64,000 nucleotides of DNA from Collimonas pratensis (GTDB lineage: Bacteria > Pseudomonadota > Gammaproteobacteria > Burkholderiales > Burkholderiaceae_D), in NCBI RefSeq assembly GCF_001584185.1, contig NZ_CP013234.1, positions 1,488,001-1,552,000 on the forward strand, given 5' to 3'. A model generated the notes under the pieces. It had not been told where the DNA came from. It ran no database searches and saw nothing but the letters and a program-made list of their open reading frames with translations. Made by a program: the position numbers and the translations under genes. The first letter of the stretch is position 1. Every line of letters starts with the position of its first letter. Of the stretch, positions 54,478 to 61,332 are shown piece by piece.

Positions 54478-55626
54478 ATGAACGTTTTCTGGTTTATTCC
54501 GACACACGGCGACAGCCGTTATCTAGGCACCTCGCAAGGCGCGCGCCCGGTCAATTTCGATTACATGAAACAGATCGCGGTGGCGGCCGATACGCTTGGC
54601 TATGACGGCGTCTTGCTGCCGACCGGCCGCTCCTGCGAAGATGCCTGGGTGGTGGCGTCCAGTCTGCTGGGCTTCACCCAGCGCCTGAAATTCCTGGTGG
54701 CGATCCGCCCCGGCCTGAGTACACCGGGCCTGGCGATCCGCATGGCGTCGACCTTCGACCGTCTCTCCAACGGCCGCCTGCTGATCAATGTCGTCACTGG
54801 CGGCGACCAGGCGGAACTGGAAGCAGACGGCCTGTTTGCCGAGCATGCCGAGCGCTACGAGATTTCCTCCGAATTCCTCAAGGTCTGGCGTGGCGCCCTG
54901 TCCGGCGAAGGCGGCGAGGGCGGCTACAACTTCATCGGCAAGCACATCAAGGTCAAGGGTGCGAAGACCTTGTATCCGCCGGTGCAGAAACCCTATCCGC
55001 CCTTGTATTTCGGTGGTTCTTCGGAACCGGCGCATGAGCTGGCGGCAGAGCAGGTCGATGTCTACCTGACCTGGGGCGAACCGCCGGCAGCCGTCGCTGA
55101 AAAGATTGCCGATATCCGCGCCCGCGCCGCCAAGCATGGCCGCACGGTACGCTTCGGTATCCGCTTGCACGTGATTGTGCGCGAGACCAACCAGGCCGCC
55201 TGGGCTGCCGCCGAAGACTTGATCAGCCATGTCGACGACGATGTGATCGCGCGTGCGCAGGCGGCATTTTCCAAGATGGATTCGGAAGGCCAGCGGCGCA
55301 TGGCAGCGCTGCACGGCGGCCGCCGCGACAAGCTGGAAGTTTCACCCAACCTGTGGGCCGGGGTCGGCCTGGTGCGCGGCGGCGCCGGCACCGCGCTGGT
55401 GGGGGATGCGGAAACGGTGGCGGCACGCATGCAAGAGTATGCCGACCTTGGCATCGATACCTTCATCTTGTCCGGCTATCCGCACCTGGAAGAGTCCTAT
55501 CGTTTCGCTGAACTGGTGTTTCCGCTGCTGGGCAAGGGCCGGGCAGCGTCCGGCGAGCAAGCCCTGACCGGACCATTCGGTGAAGTCATCGCCAACGGCT
55601 TGCTGCCGAAAGCATCGCAAAGCTGA
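54478..55626 (+). CDS. ssuD: FMNH2-dependent alkanesulfonate monooxygenase
   Basis: A 382-residue bacterial luciferase-fold enzyme that releases sulfite from alkanesulfonates. [67 protein letters not shown] and [15 protein letters not shown] are SsuD signatures, as are the conserved Cys (residue ~54) and Arg near 226. GGAAG precedes the ATG at 54478. Confidence 0.97.
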   Translation: MNVFWFIPTHGDSRYLGTSQGARPVNFDYMKQIAVAADTLGYDGVLLPTGRSCEDAWVVASSLLGFTQRLKFLVAIRPGLSTPGLAIRMASTFDRLSNGRLLINVVTGGDQAELEADGLFAEHAERYEISSEFLKVWRGALSGEGGEGGYNFIGKHIKVKGAKTLYPPVQKPYPPLYFGGSSEPAHELAAEQVDVYLTWGEPPAAVAEKIADIRARAAKHGRTVRFGIRLHVIVRETNQAAWAAAEDLISHVDDDVIARAQAAFSKMDSEGQRRMAALHGGRRDKLEVSPNLWAGVGLVRGGAGTALVGDAETVAARMQEYADLGIDTFILSGYPHLEESYRFAELVFPLLGKGRAASGEQALTGPFGEVIANGLLPKASQS

Positions 55627-55635
55627 GGAGGCAGT

Positions 55636-56481
55636 ATGAGTGCAGTAATTCATAACAGGGCGGCCGCGCCGGCGCTGGCGAAAAAGCCACAAGCCGGCGC
55701 CGCCCGCAAGGGCAGCGCGCTGCACATCTGGAAAGAGCGGCTGCTGCCTTGGCTGCTGCCGTTGCTGCTGATCCTGGGCTGGGAGTTTGCCGCCAAGGTC
55801 GGCTGGCTGTCGAGCCGGATCTTGCCGGAGCCTTGGGCTGTGGCGCGCGCGGCCTGGTTGCTGACGGTGTCCGGCGAGTTGTGGACCCATGTCCGCATCA
55901 GCGCCTGGCGGGCGATTTCCGGCTTCGCCGTGGGCGGCGGACTGGGCTTGCTGCTGGGTTTGTTGACCGGGACTTTCAAGCAGGCGGAAACCCTGCTCGA
56001 CACCAGCATCCAGATGATCCGCAACATCCCGGCGCTGGCGCTGATACCGCTGGTGATCCTGTGGTTCGGCATTGATGAGTCTTCCAAGCTGTTCCTGGTG
56101 TCGATCGGCGTGTTTTTCCCGGTGTACCTGAATACCTTTCATGGCATCCGCTCGGTCGACAAGGGCTTAATCGAGATGGCCAGGAGCTATGGCTTGTCGG
56201 GCTGGCCCTTGTACCGCGACGTCATCCTGCCGGGCGCCTTGCCTTCGATACTGGTGGGGGTGCGCTTTGCGCTGGGACTGGTGTGGGTCTTGCTGATCGT
56301 CGCCGAAACCATTTCGGCGCAGGCCGGCATCGGCTACATGACCATGAATGCCCGCGAATTCCTGCAGACCGACGTGGTGCTGGTCGGCATCCTGCTGTAC
56401 GCCTTGCTGGGCAAGCTGGCCGACATGCTGGCGCGCGGCCTGGAGCGTTACTGGCTGCGCTGGCATCCAGGCTATCAGTAA
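55636..56481 (+). CDS. ssuC: Aliphatic sulfonate ABC transporter permease
   Basis: A 281-residue permease with six spans and the EAA-like loop EMARSYGLSGWPLYRDVILPGALPSILVGVRFALGLVW. RILPEPWAVARAAWLLTVSGELWTHV is typical for SsuC/TauC. AGGAGGCAGT lies before the ATG, 9 bp after ssuD. Confidence 0.96.
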   Translation: MSAVIHNRAAAPALAKKPQAGAARKGSALHIWKERLLPWLLPLLLILGWEFAAKVGWLSSRILPEPWAVARAAWLLTVSGELWTHVRISAWRAISGFAVGGGLGLLLGLLTGTFKQAETLLDTSIQMIRNIPALALIPLVILWFGIDESSKLFLVSIGVFFPVYLNTFHGIRSVDKGLIEMARSYGLSGWPLYRDVILPGALPSILVGVRFALGLVWVLLIVAETISAQAGIGYMTMNAREFLQTDVVLVGILLYALLGKLADMLARGLERYWLRWHPGYQ

Positions 56482-56544
56482 ACAGTCATGCTATCTGTAA
56501 GCAATATATGTTACGAACGAATGTTGTCTAGGGCGGATCCGAAC

Positions 56545-57399
56545 ATGCAAATTGATCTTGTTGAAAATGCTGAAGTAGAAGCCGCCGCCCGCAGTGCTGC
56601 GCGCGGCATCAGCATCCAGGTGCGCGCCGTATCCAAGGCGTATGGCGAGCGCGAGGTATTGAAGACATTGGATGTGGAGATCGCGGCAGGCGAGTTCGTT
56701 GCCATCGTCGGCCGCAGCGGTTGCGGCAAAAGCACCTTGCTGCGCCTGATCGCCGGGCTGGAGCAGCCCAGCCAGGGTCGCATCGGCTTTGAGCGGGGCG
56801 GACAGTCCAGCGGACACCACGATGGTGCACCCGAGATCCGCATCATGTTCCAGGATTCGCGGCTGCTGCCGTGGAAGCGGGTGCTGAACAATGTCGGCCT
56901 GGGTTTGCCGCGCGCCTCGCAGGCTTCGGTCAAGGCCCTGGCGCAGGTCGGCCTGGAAGACCGCGCCCACGAATGGCCGGCGGTATTGTCCGGCGGGCAG
57001 CGGCAACGGGTGGCGCTGGCGCGGGCGCTGGTGCACGAACCGGAATTGCTGTTGCTGGATGAGCCGCTGGGCGCACTGGACGCTTTGACCCGTATCGAAA
57101 TGCAGCAGCTGATCGAATCGCTGTGGAAAAGCCGCGGCTTTACCGCGGTGCTGGTGACGCACGACGTGCAAGAAGCGATTGCGCTGGCCGACCGCGTGCT
57201 GCTGATCGAAGACGGCGAGATCACGCTGGATGAGCGGATCAGCCTGGCGCGCCCGCGCGCCCGCGGCAACCTGGCTTTCGCGCAGCTGGAAGAACGGATC
57301 CTGGCGCGCGTGCTGAAACATCCGGCGGCGCAGCCCGACTCTGCGCTGGGCGATCTTTCCCTGCAACGCACGTTCAGTCAAGTTGGCTGGGCTGTCTGA
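56545..57399 (+). CDS. ssuB: Aliphatic sulfonate ABC transporter ATPase
   Basis: A 284-residue ATPase with Walker [67 protein letters not shown] and the H-loop [15 protein letters not shown]. The order ssuD-ssuC-ssuB is the usual one. Starts at 56488 and 56521 are open in the same frame; I prefer 56545, which follows GGGCGGA, though the spacing is not ideal. The next 145 bp contain repeat copy 5. Confidence 0.94.
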   Translation: MQIDLVENAEVEAAARSAARGISIQVRAVSKAYGEREVLKTLDVEIAAGEFVAIVGRSGCGKSTLLRLIAGLEQPSQGRIGFERGGQSSGHHDGAPEIRIMFQDSRLLPWKRVLNNVGLGLPRASQASVKALAQVGLEDRAHEWPAVLSGGQRQRVALARALVHEPELLLLDEPLGALDALTRIEMQQLIESLWKSRGFTAVLVTHDVQEAIALADRVLLIEDGEITLDERISLARPRARGNLAFAQLEERILARVLKHPAAQPDSALGDLSLQRTFSQVGWAV

Positions 57400-57432
57400 A
57401 TTTTTGGCTTTACCGTATTGCCAAAGGAGTGT

Positions 57433-57503
57433 GTAGGGTGGGCAGGCGTTTGTGCCCACGCTGTATCGGTATCCGCGTGGGCACAAAAGCGTGCCCACCC
57501 TAC
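57433..57503. repeat. GTAGGGTGGGCA palindromic repeat, copy 5
   Basis: A 71-bp element with arms close to copy 3 (right arm identical, left arm with changes), lying between ssuB and the first Mop gene. It is flanked by two diverged copies of a ~33-bp sequence, TGAATTTTTG...CCAAAGGAG, at about 57398-57430 and 57507-57539, the second being the ribosome site of the Mop gene. Confidence 0.9.
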
Positions 57504-57544
57504 CTCTGAATTTTTGATGTAACCGCATGACCAAAGGAGAAACC

Positions 57545-57760
57545 ATGAGCATCCAGGCAATTAATGTCCGCAACCAGTTTCGCGGCAAGATCCATAGCAT
57601 TACCGAGGATGAGGTTTTGTCCGCGCTCGATATCGAAACGCCGTCCGGCATCGTGTCGTCGGTGATCACCACGCGCTCGGTGCGCGATCTCGGGCTGGTG
57701 GTCGGATCGGAAGTGGTGGCGCTGGTAAAAGCCACCGAAGTATCGATCGCCAAGCTCTGA
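57545..57760 (+). CDS. Mop/TOBE-domain molybdate-binding protein, first copy
   Basis: A 71-residue single Mop domain: INVRNQFRGKIHSI at the start and SVITTRSVRDLGLVVGSEVVALVKATEVSIAKL at the end. Mop domains assemble into rings that bind molybdate or tungstate oxyanions. CCAAAGGAGAAACC precedes the ATG. It is a tandem duplicate of the next gene. Its place in a sulfonate locus is notable, because molybdate and sulfate are chemical analogues. Confidence 0.92.
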   Translation: MSIQAINVRNQFRGKIHSITEDEVLSALDIETPSGIVSSVITTRSVRDLGLVVGSEVVALVKATEVSIAKL

Positions 57761-57818
57761 TTTTTACCGTTAGCCAGCAGCATCAGTTTATTTCATTTCA
57801 CCTTTTCAGGAAAATATC

Positions 57819-58034
57819 ATGACTATCCAGGCCATTAATGTACGCAACCAGTTCAAAGGCAAGATCAAGGCCATCATCGAAGGCACCGTGGTGTCGGAAG
57901 TCGACGTCGAGACGCCGGCCGGCATCGTCACTTCGGTGATCACTACCCGTTCGGTCAAGGACCTGGGCCTGGTGATCGGCACCGAGGTCGTCGCGCTGGT
58001 GAAAGCGACCGAAGTATCGATCGCCAAGATCTGA
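57819..58034 (+). CDS. Mop/TOBE-domain molybdate-binding protein, second copy
   Basis: A 71-residue Mop domain almost collinear with the first (same INVRNQFKGKI start and TTRSVKDLGLVIGTEVVALVKATEVSIAKI end). The 58-bp gap has a ribosome site, CAGGAAAA. Two near-identical copies in a row suggest either mixed rings or gene-dose benefit. Substitutions in the middle (HSITEDEVLSALDIE versus KAIIEGTVVSEVDVE) may change ligand or subunit contacts. Confidence 0.92.
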   Translation: MTIQAINVRNQFKGKIKAIIEGTVVSEVDVETPAGIVTSVITTRSVKDLGLVIGTEVVALVKATEVSIAKI

Positions 58035-58061
58035 TATCCCTGTCTTGATCACGGAGCTGCC

Positions 58062-58973
58062 ATGACTTTTCCCGCCCTGGAGCAATATCTGGCCCGTCTG
58101 CACAGCGTCAATCACGGTGGCGCGCATGCGGAAGTCCGCAGCGACTGCCGGGTCTGGCTGGACGCCGACGGCCGGGCCCAGGGCAGGTATTTCAACACCA
58201 CGCTGACCAGCGTGTTCCAGCCTGTGCGGCTGATTGATGCGCTGGCCGGCAATGGTGCTGTCATCGGCTATGAAGGTTTCGCCCACAGTTATTCGTCCAG
58301 CGACAACGGCCTGTATCTGTGGAAGCTGCTGGACCATGCCGCCAGCGATGACGAATCGATCGAACTGGACCGGTTGTGCCGCATGCTGCATTCGATCAAT
58401 TTCTATCGGCAGGCCGAGGCGGCGGTCGGCGACCTCTACCTGAGCGTGCATGCGCGCCTGCTGGCGGCGGTCGACAGCAACCACGGCATGGCGTTTCGGC
58501 GTATCCTGAACCTGCTGGAGCTGCCGCACGAGAAAATCGTGCTGCAGCTGCCGACGATCACGGAAAACCAGGGCTGGCTGCTGAACTATGTGCTGGATAA
58601 TTACCGCCGCAACCATTTCCGCCTGGCGGTGAATGCCGACGATGTGGCGCAGGCTGCGGCCTTGCTGGAGAAGGTGCGGCCAGACGTGATCAAGATCGAT
58701 GCGCGCGGCGTCACTCACGATGAGCACACCGCGCGTTTTCTGGAACAATGCGCAGCACGGGGCATCCAGGTGATTTTCAAACGCCTGGAAAAGGCGCGTG
58801 ACCTGGAAGTGTTGCAGCAGCTGGCAAGAATCGTTACGCTGCCTCTGCACGCGCAGGGCTTTCTGTGGGATCTGCCGCAGGCTGCATTGCATGCTTTTAC
58901 TGCGTCTGCCGGGACGCCGCCGGCACAGCCGGATGGTTTGCCGGCAACTAGCGTAGACCTTGGAGGTGCCTGA
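58062..58973 (+). CDS. Degenerate EAL-domain protein
   Basis: A 303-residue protein with an EAL fold but without its catalytic set. The name-giving motif reads YEGFAHS at 70-76, the ExTE strand reads VLQLPTIT, the DDFG motif reads NADDV and the K/EGVE motif reads FKRLE. PDVIKID remains. It should not hydrolyse c-di-GMP; it might bind it or act as a scaffold. It lies 27 bp after the second Mop gene and 2 bp before the hydrolase gene, so it is part of the sulfonate operon. Confidence 0.85.
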   Translation: MTFPALEQYLARLHSVNHGGAHAEVRSDCRVWLDADGRAQGRYFNTTLTSVFQPVRLIDALAGNGAVIGYEGFAHSYSSSDNGLYLWKLLDHAASDDESIELDRLCRMLHSINFYRQAEAAVGDLYLSVHARLLAAVDSNHGMAFRRILNLLELPHEKIVLQLPTITENQGWLLNYVLDNYRRNHFRLAVNADDVAQAAALLEKVRPDVIKIDARGVTHDEHTARFLEQCAARGIQVIFKRLEKARDLEVLQQLARIVTLPLHAQGFLWDLPQAALHAFTASAGTPPAQPDGLPATSVDLGGA

Positions 58974-58975
58974 TC

Positions 58976-59551
58976 ATGGCGACGCTGTCTTCGTTTCGTG
59001 TGCTGGTGGTGCCCGGGCTGTATAACAGCAGCCCACAGCATTGGCAATCGCGCTGGCAGCGGCTGTATCCGCATTTCGAACGGGTCGAGCAGGAGCACTG
59101 GGATGCGCCAGTGCTGGAAGTCTGGTCGCAGCGCCTGCAGCAGCAGCTGCGCGGCAGCGACCAGCCGACGCTGGCGGTGGCGCACAGTTTCGGCTGCCTG
59201 ACAACCATCCACAGCGCCTTGCACGACGTGCCCAACCTGGCCGGCGCACTGCTGGTGGCGCCGGCCGATCCGGACAAATTCGACGTCAGCGCAGAAGTCA
59301 AAGGACGCTTGCCGGTGCCGGCGATCGTGGTCGGCAGCCTCAACGATCCGTGGATGGAAAGCGGCCGCGCCCGTCAATGGGCCAAGACCTGGGGCGCAGA
59401 TTACATCGACGCCGGCGCGCTGGGGCATATCAATGCCGAATCCAACCTGGGCGACTGGCTCTATGGCCAATCGCTATTGCAACGATTGGTTGCCCTCTCT
59501 GGCGAGTCGCAACAGCAAGCGCATAAGGCGCTTCCCATCGCTACCCGCTAA
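58976..59551 (+). CDS. RBBP9/YdeN-family serine hydrolase
   Basis: A 191-residue alpha/beta hydrolase: VVPGLYNSSPQHWQSRW at the start, nucleophile Ser71 in AHSFG, Asp in SLNDPWM and His in LGHINAES. The substrate is unknown. It closes the sulfonate operon. The last 23 codons (from 59482) are the start of a ~300-bp repeat unit whose second copy at 60975 carries the same reading frame (RLVVLSGEPQRQAYKALPIATR), so the C-terminal tail may be repeat-derived. Confidence 0.88.
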   Translation: MATLSSFRVLVVPGLYNSSPQHWQSRWQRLYPHFERVEQEHWDAPVLEVWSQRLQQQLRGSDQPTLAVAHSFGCLTTIHSALHDVPNLAGALLVAPADPDKFDVSAEVKGRLPVPAIVVGSLNDPWMESGRARQWAKTWGADYIDAGALGHINAESNLGDWLYGQSLLQRLVALSGESQQQAHKALPIATR

Positions 59552-59621
59552 TGTCATCCGGAGCAAAGTCATCTGGGGTCAGAGTCGACTTTCGCAGTGC
59601 TTTTTCGCGAAACTCGACTCT
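59482..59621 (+). repeat. Tandem repeat unit 1, left part (split by the IS)
   Basis: This segment matches 60975-61148 and begins in the last 23 codons of the hydrolase gene. It ends at ACTCGACTCT where the IS110 element is inserted; its continuation lies at 60824-60974. It contains the left half of a TGGGGTCAGAGTCGA palindrome (from 59574). Confidence 0.88.
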
Positions 59622-60823
59622 CGTATATTGAACCTACCGCGTCGCCATCGGATAATAAGGATGTAGAAGCGGCCGGGCAGAGTGATGCCGATTAGACTGA
59701 GTGCCATTGAGCACGTGGGTCAGATAGGCGCCTCTGCCTGTTTCATTTTATAAGTCCGAACGGTATCTTGGGCCATCGCCTGATGCGTAAGCCCGCATAC
59801 GAGAAAGGTCAAAAATGGAAACGGTATGTGCAGTTGTTGGTATCGATGTGAGCAAGAAGAAGCTCGATATTGCCTTGCTGGTCAACGGCAAGACCAAGGC
59901 CAAGGTGGTGGAGAATTCCGCCGACGGATACAAATCACTCCTGGAGTGGCTAAGCAAGGCGAAAGTCGCTAAAGAAACGCTGCATGTCTGCATGGAGGCC
60001 ACTGGGATTTATTATGAGCCGGTGGCATTGGCGCTGCATGACGCGGGAGTGAGCGTTAGCGTGGTCAATCCGGCCTGCATCAAAGGCTTCGGCCATAGTG
60101 AAAATATTCGCAACAAGAACGACACCGCCGATGCCGGCCTCATTGCGCGCTATTGTGCCGCCATGAAGCCGGCACCTTGGACGCCGCCACCGCTGGAACA
60201 GCGCCAGCTGCGGGCCTGGTCGCTGCGAGTACAAGCCTTAAAAGATATTCGCCAGCAGGAAGAAAATCGGCTTGAAGCCAACACCTTCACCGGCATGACC
60301 GACGTCGCCGACCATGTGAAGCAGCACATCGCCTGGCTAAGCGCCGAGATCAACAAGTTGGAGGACGACATCGATGATCACATTGATCGACATCCCGGCC
60401 TCAAGCATGACGCCGAGCTCATCACAAGCATCCCGGGCATCGGCACCACCACGGTGGCAAGAATCCTGGGTCAGTTAGGCGATATCCGCAGATTTGACAG
60501 TGCCAAGGCATTTGCCGCATTTCTCGGCGTAACCCCGAAACAACGCAGCTCCGGCACCTCCATCAAAGGTCGAACCATGATTAGCCGGGCAGGAAGCATG
60601 TCGATGCGAGCGGCGCTTTACATGCCTAGCTTGGTAGCATGTCGACACAACCCGCTACTACGTTGCTTTGCTGAACGGCTATTGGCCACCGGCATGGCGA
60701 AAAAAGCTGTGATCGGGGCCGTCATGCACAAAATGACACATCTGATTTACGGAGTGATCCGTACCGGCAAGCCCTTCGATCCAAATTATTTAACCAACGG
60801 GCTTGCTATTCAAGACGGTATCT
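59622..60823 (+). mobile_element. IS110-family insertion sequence
   Basis: The ends are set by comparing the flanks with the uninterrupted repeat unit 2: left flank ACTCGACTCT, right flank GACCCCACATGACGG, joined without a gap at 61139-61160. The 1,202-bp element therefore carries one CT (or TCT) core, no terminal inverted repeats and no target duplication, as expected for IS110. All noncoding sequence (193 bp) is on the left, before the transposase; none is on the right. This layout is the IS110 subgroup rather than IS1111. Confidence 0.93.
59676..59804 (+). ncRNA. Predicted IS110 bridge RNA core (target and donor loops)
   Basis: Two hairpins with guide-like loops. Target loop: stem GGCAGAG (59676-59682) with CTCTGCC (59732-59738) and GCC/GGC, inner cap stem GTGC/GCAC (59701-59704, 59711-59714). 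Its 3' side holds GGGTCAGA (59717-59724), complementary to TCTGACCC of the insertion site. Donor loop: cap GGGC/GCCC with CATC/GATG (59770-59794); 5' side ACGGTATCT (59760-59768) equals the right IS end 60815-60823; 3' side ATACGAG (59797-59803) is complementary to CTCGTAT at the left end 59620-59626. The RNA ends and any 5' hairpin are not resolved. The IS110 bridge RNA mechanism is established; its presence here is inferred from these matches. Confidence 0.8.
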
Positions 60824-60825
60824 GA
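59815..60825 (+). CDS. IS110-family transposase (DEDD recombinase)
   Basis: A 336-residue protein. The N-terminal RuvC-like domain shows Asp11 (GIDVSKKKLDIAL), Glu61 (CMEATGIYYEPV) and Asp103/Asp106 (NDTADAGLIARYC). A coiled-coil middle (EINKLEDDIDDHIDRHPG) leads to a Transposase_20 domain with SIPGIGTTTVARIL and the Ser-containing TPKQRSSGTSIKGR that carries the nucleophile in this family. It appears intact. GAAAGG precedes the ATG. The TGA stop (60823-60825) spans the IS boundary: T belongs to the core, GA to the target. Confidence 0.96.
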   Translation: METVCAVVGIDVSKKKLDIALLVNGKTKAKVVENSADGYKSLLEWLSKAKVAKETLHVCMEATGIYYEPVALALHDAGVSVSVVNPACIKGFGHSENIRNKNDTADAGLIARYCAAMKPAPWTPPPLEQRQLRAWSLRVQALKDIRQQEENRLEANTFTGMTDVADHVKQHIAWLSAEINKLEDDIDDHIDRHPGLKHDAELITSIPGIGTTTVARILGQLGDIRRFDSAKAFAAFLGVTPKQRSSGTSIKGRTMISRAGSMSMRAALYMPSLVACRHNPLLRCFAERLLATGMAKKAVIGAVMHKMTHLIYGVIRTGKPFDPNYLTNGLAIQDGI

Positions 60826-60974
60826 CCCCACATGACGGATTCGGAGAAAGACAGAACGCGCTACATGGTTTTGTTTTTCAGCGGTGAGGCATGTACTCCG
60901 TAGCCCGCTAAGTGGGGTCAGAGTGAAGTTTCTGCAAAAAGCCCGCAGAAAGTTCACTCTGACCCCAGTTAGCT
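60824..60974 (+). repeat. Tandem repeat unit 1, right part
   Basis: It continues unit 1 after the IS: GACCCCACATGACGG, a mostly AT-poor spacer, then a 55-bp palindrome (60913-60967) with TGGGGTCAGAGTGAA arms and GTTTCTGC/GCAGAAAG inner arms. The corresponding part of unit 2 is 61149-61299. No gene is supported in the 60826-61332 stretch. Confidence 0.85.
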
Positions 60975-61043
60975 ACGATTGGTTGTCCTCTCTGGCGAGC
61001 CGCAACGGCAGGCGTATAAGGCGCTTCCCATCGCTACCCGCTA
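60975..61043 (+). pseudogene. Duplicated 3' fragment of the RBBP9-type hydrolase gene
   Basis: The 23 codons read LRLVVLSGEPQRQAYKALPIATR and a stop, differing from the tail of the hydrolase (QRLVALSGESQQQAHKALPIATR) at six positions. There is no start or catalytic part, so it is a fragment carried by the repeat unit. Confidence 0.75.
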
Positions 61044-61299
61044 ATCTGCAGAAACTGGATAAATTATCTGGGTCCGAGTCATCTGGGGTCGGGAGTCATC
61101 TGGGGTCAGAGTCGACTTTCGCGGTGCTTTTTCGCGAAACTCGACTCTGACCCCACATGACGGATTCGAAGAAAGACAGAACGCGCCATATGGTTTTGTT
61201 TTTCAGCGGTGAGGCATGTACTCCGTAGCCCGCTAGGTAGGGGCAGAGTGGAGTTTCTGCAAAAAGCGCGCAGAAAGTTCACTCTAACCCCAGTTAGCT
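60975..61299 (+). repeat. Tandem repeat unit 2 (uninterrupted)
   Basis: A second, intact unit. It opens with a remnant of the hydrolase 3' end, then has three GTCATCTGGGGTC-like short repeats (about 34 bp more than unit 1), a 55-bp palindrome at 61101-61155 with TGGGGTCAGAGTCGA arms, and a degraded palindrome at 61238-61292. It preserves the unfilled IS110 target at TCTGACCC, 61146-61153. Confidence 0.85.
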
Positions 61300-61332
61300 G
61301 CGTATGTCAGGCGCGACAAAAAAGCAGGGAGA

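Noticed and set aside
19211..57503. CRISPR array from recurring GTGGGCA sequences
   Set aside because: The copies are kilobases apart, palindromic and without regular spacers.
60884..61150. An 88-codon open frame between the IS and hutH
   Set aside because: It is composed of repeat-unit DNA, reads the duplicated hydrolase tail in the wrong frame and has no ribosome site.
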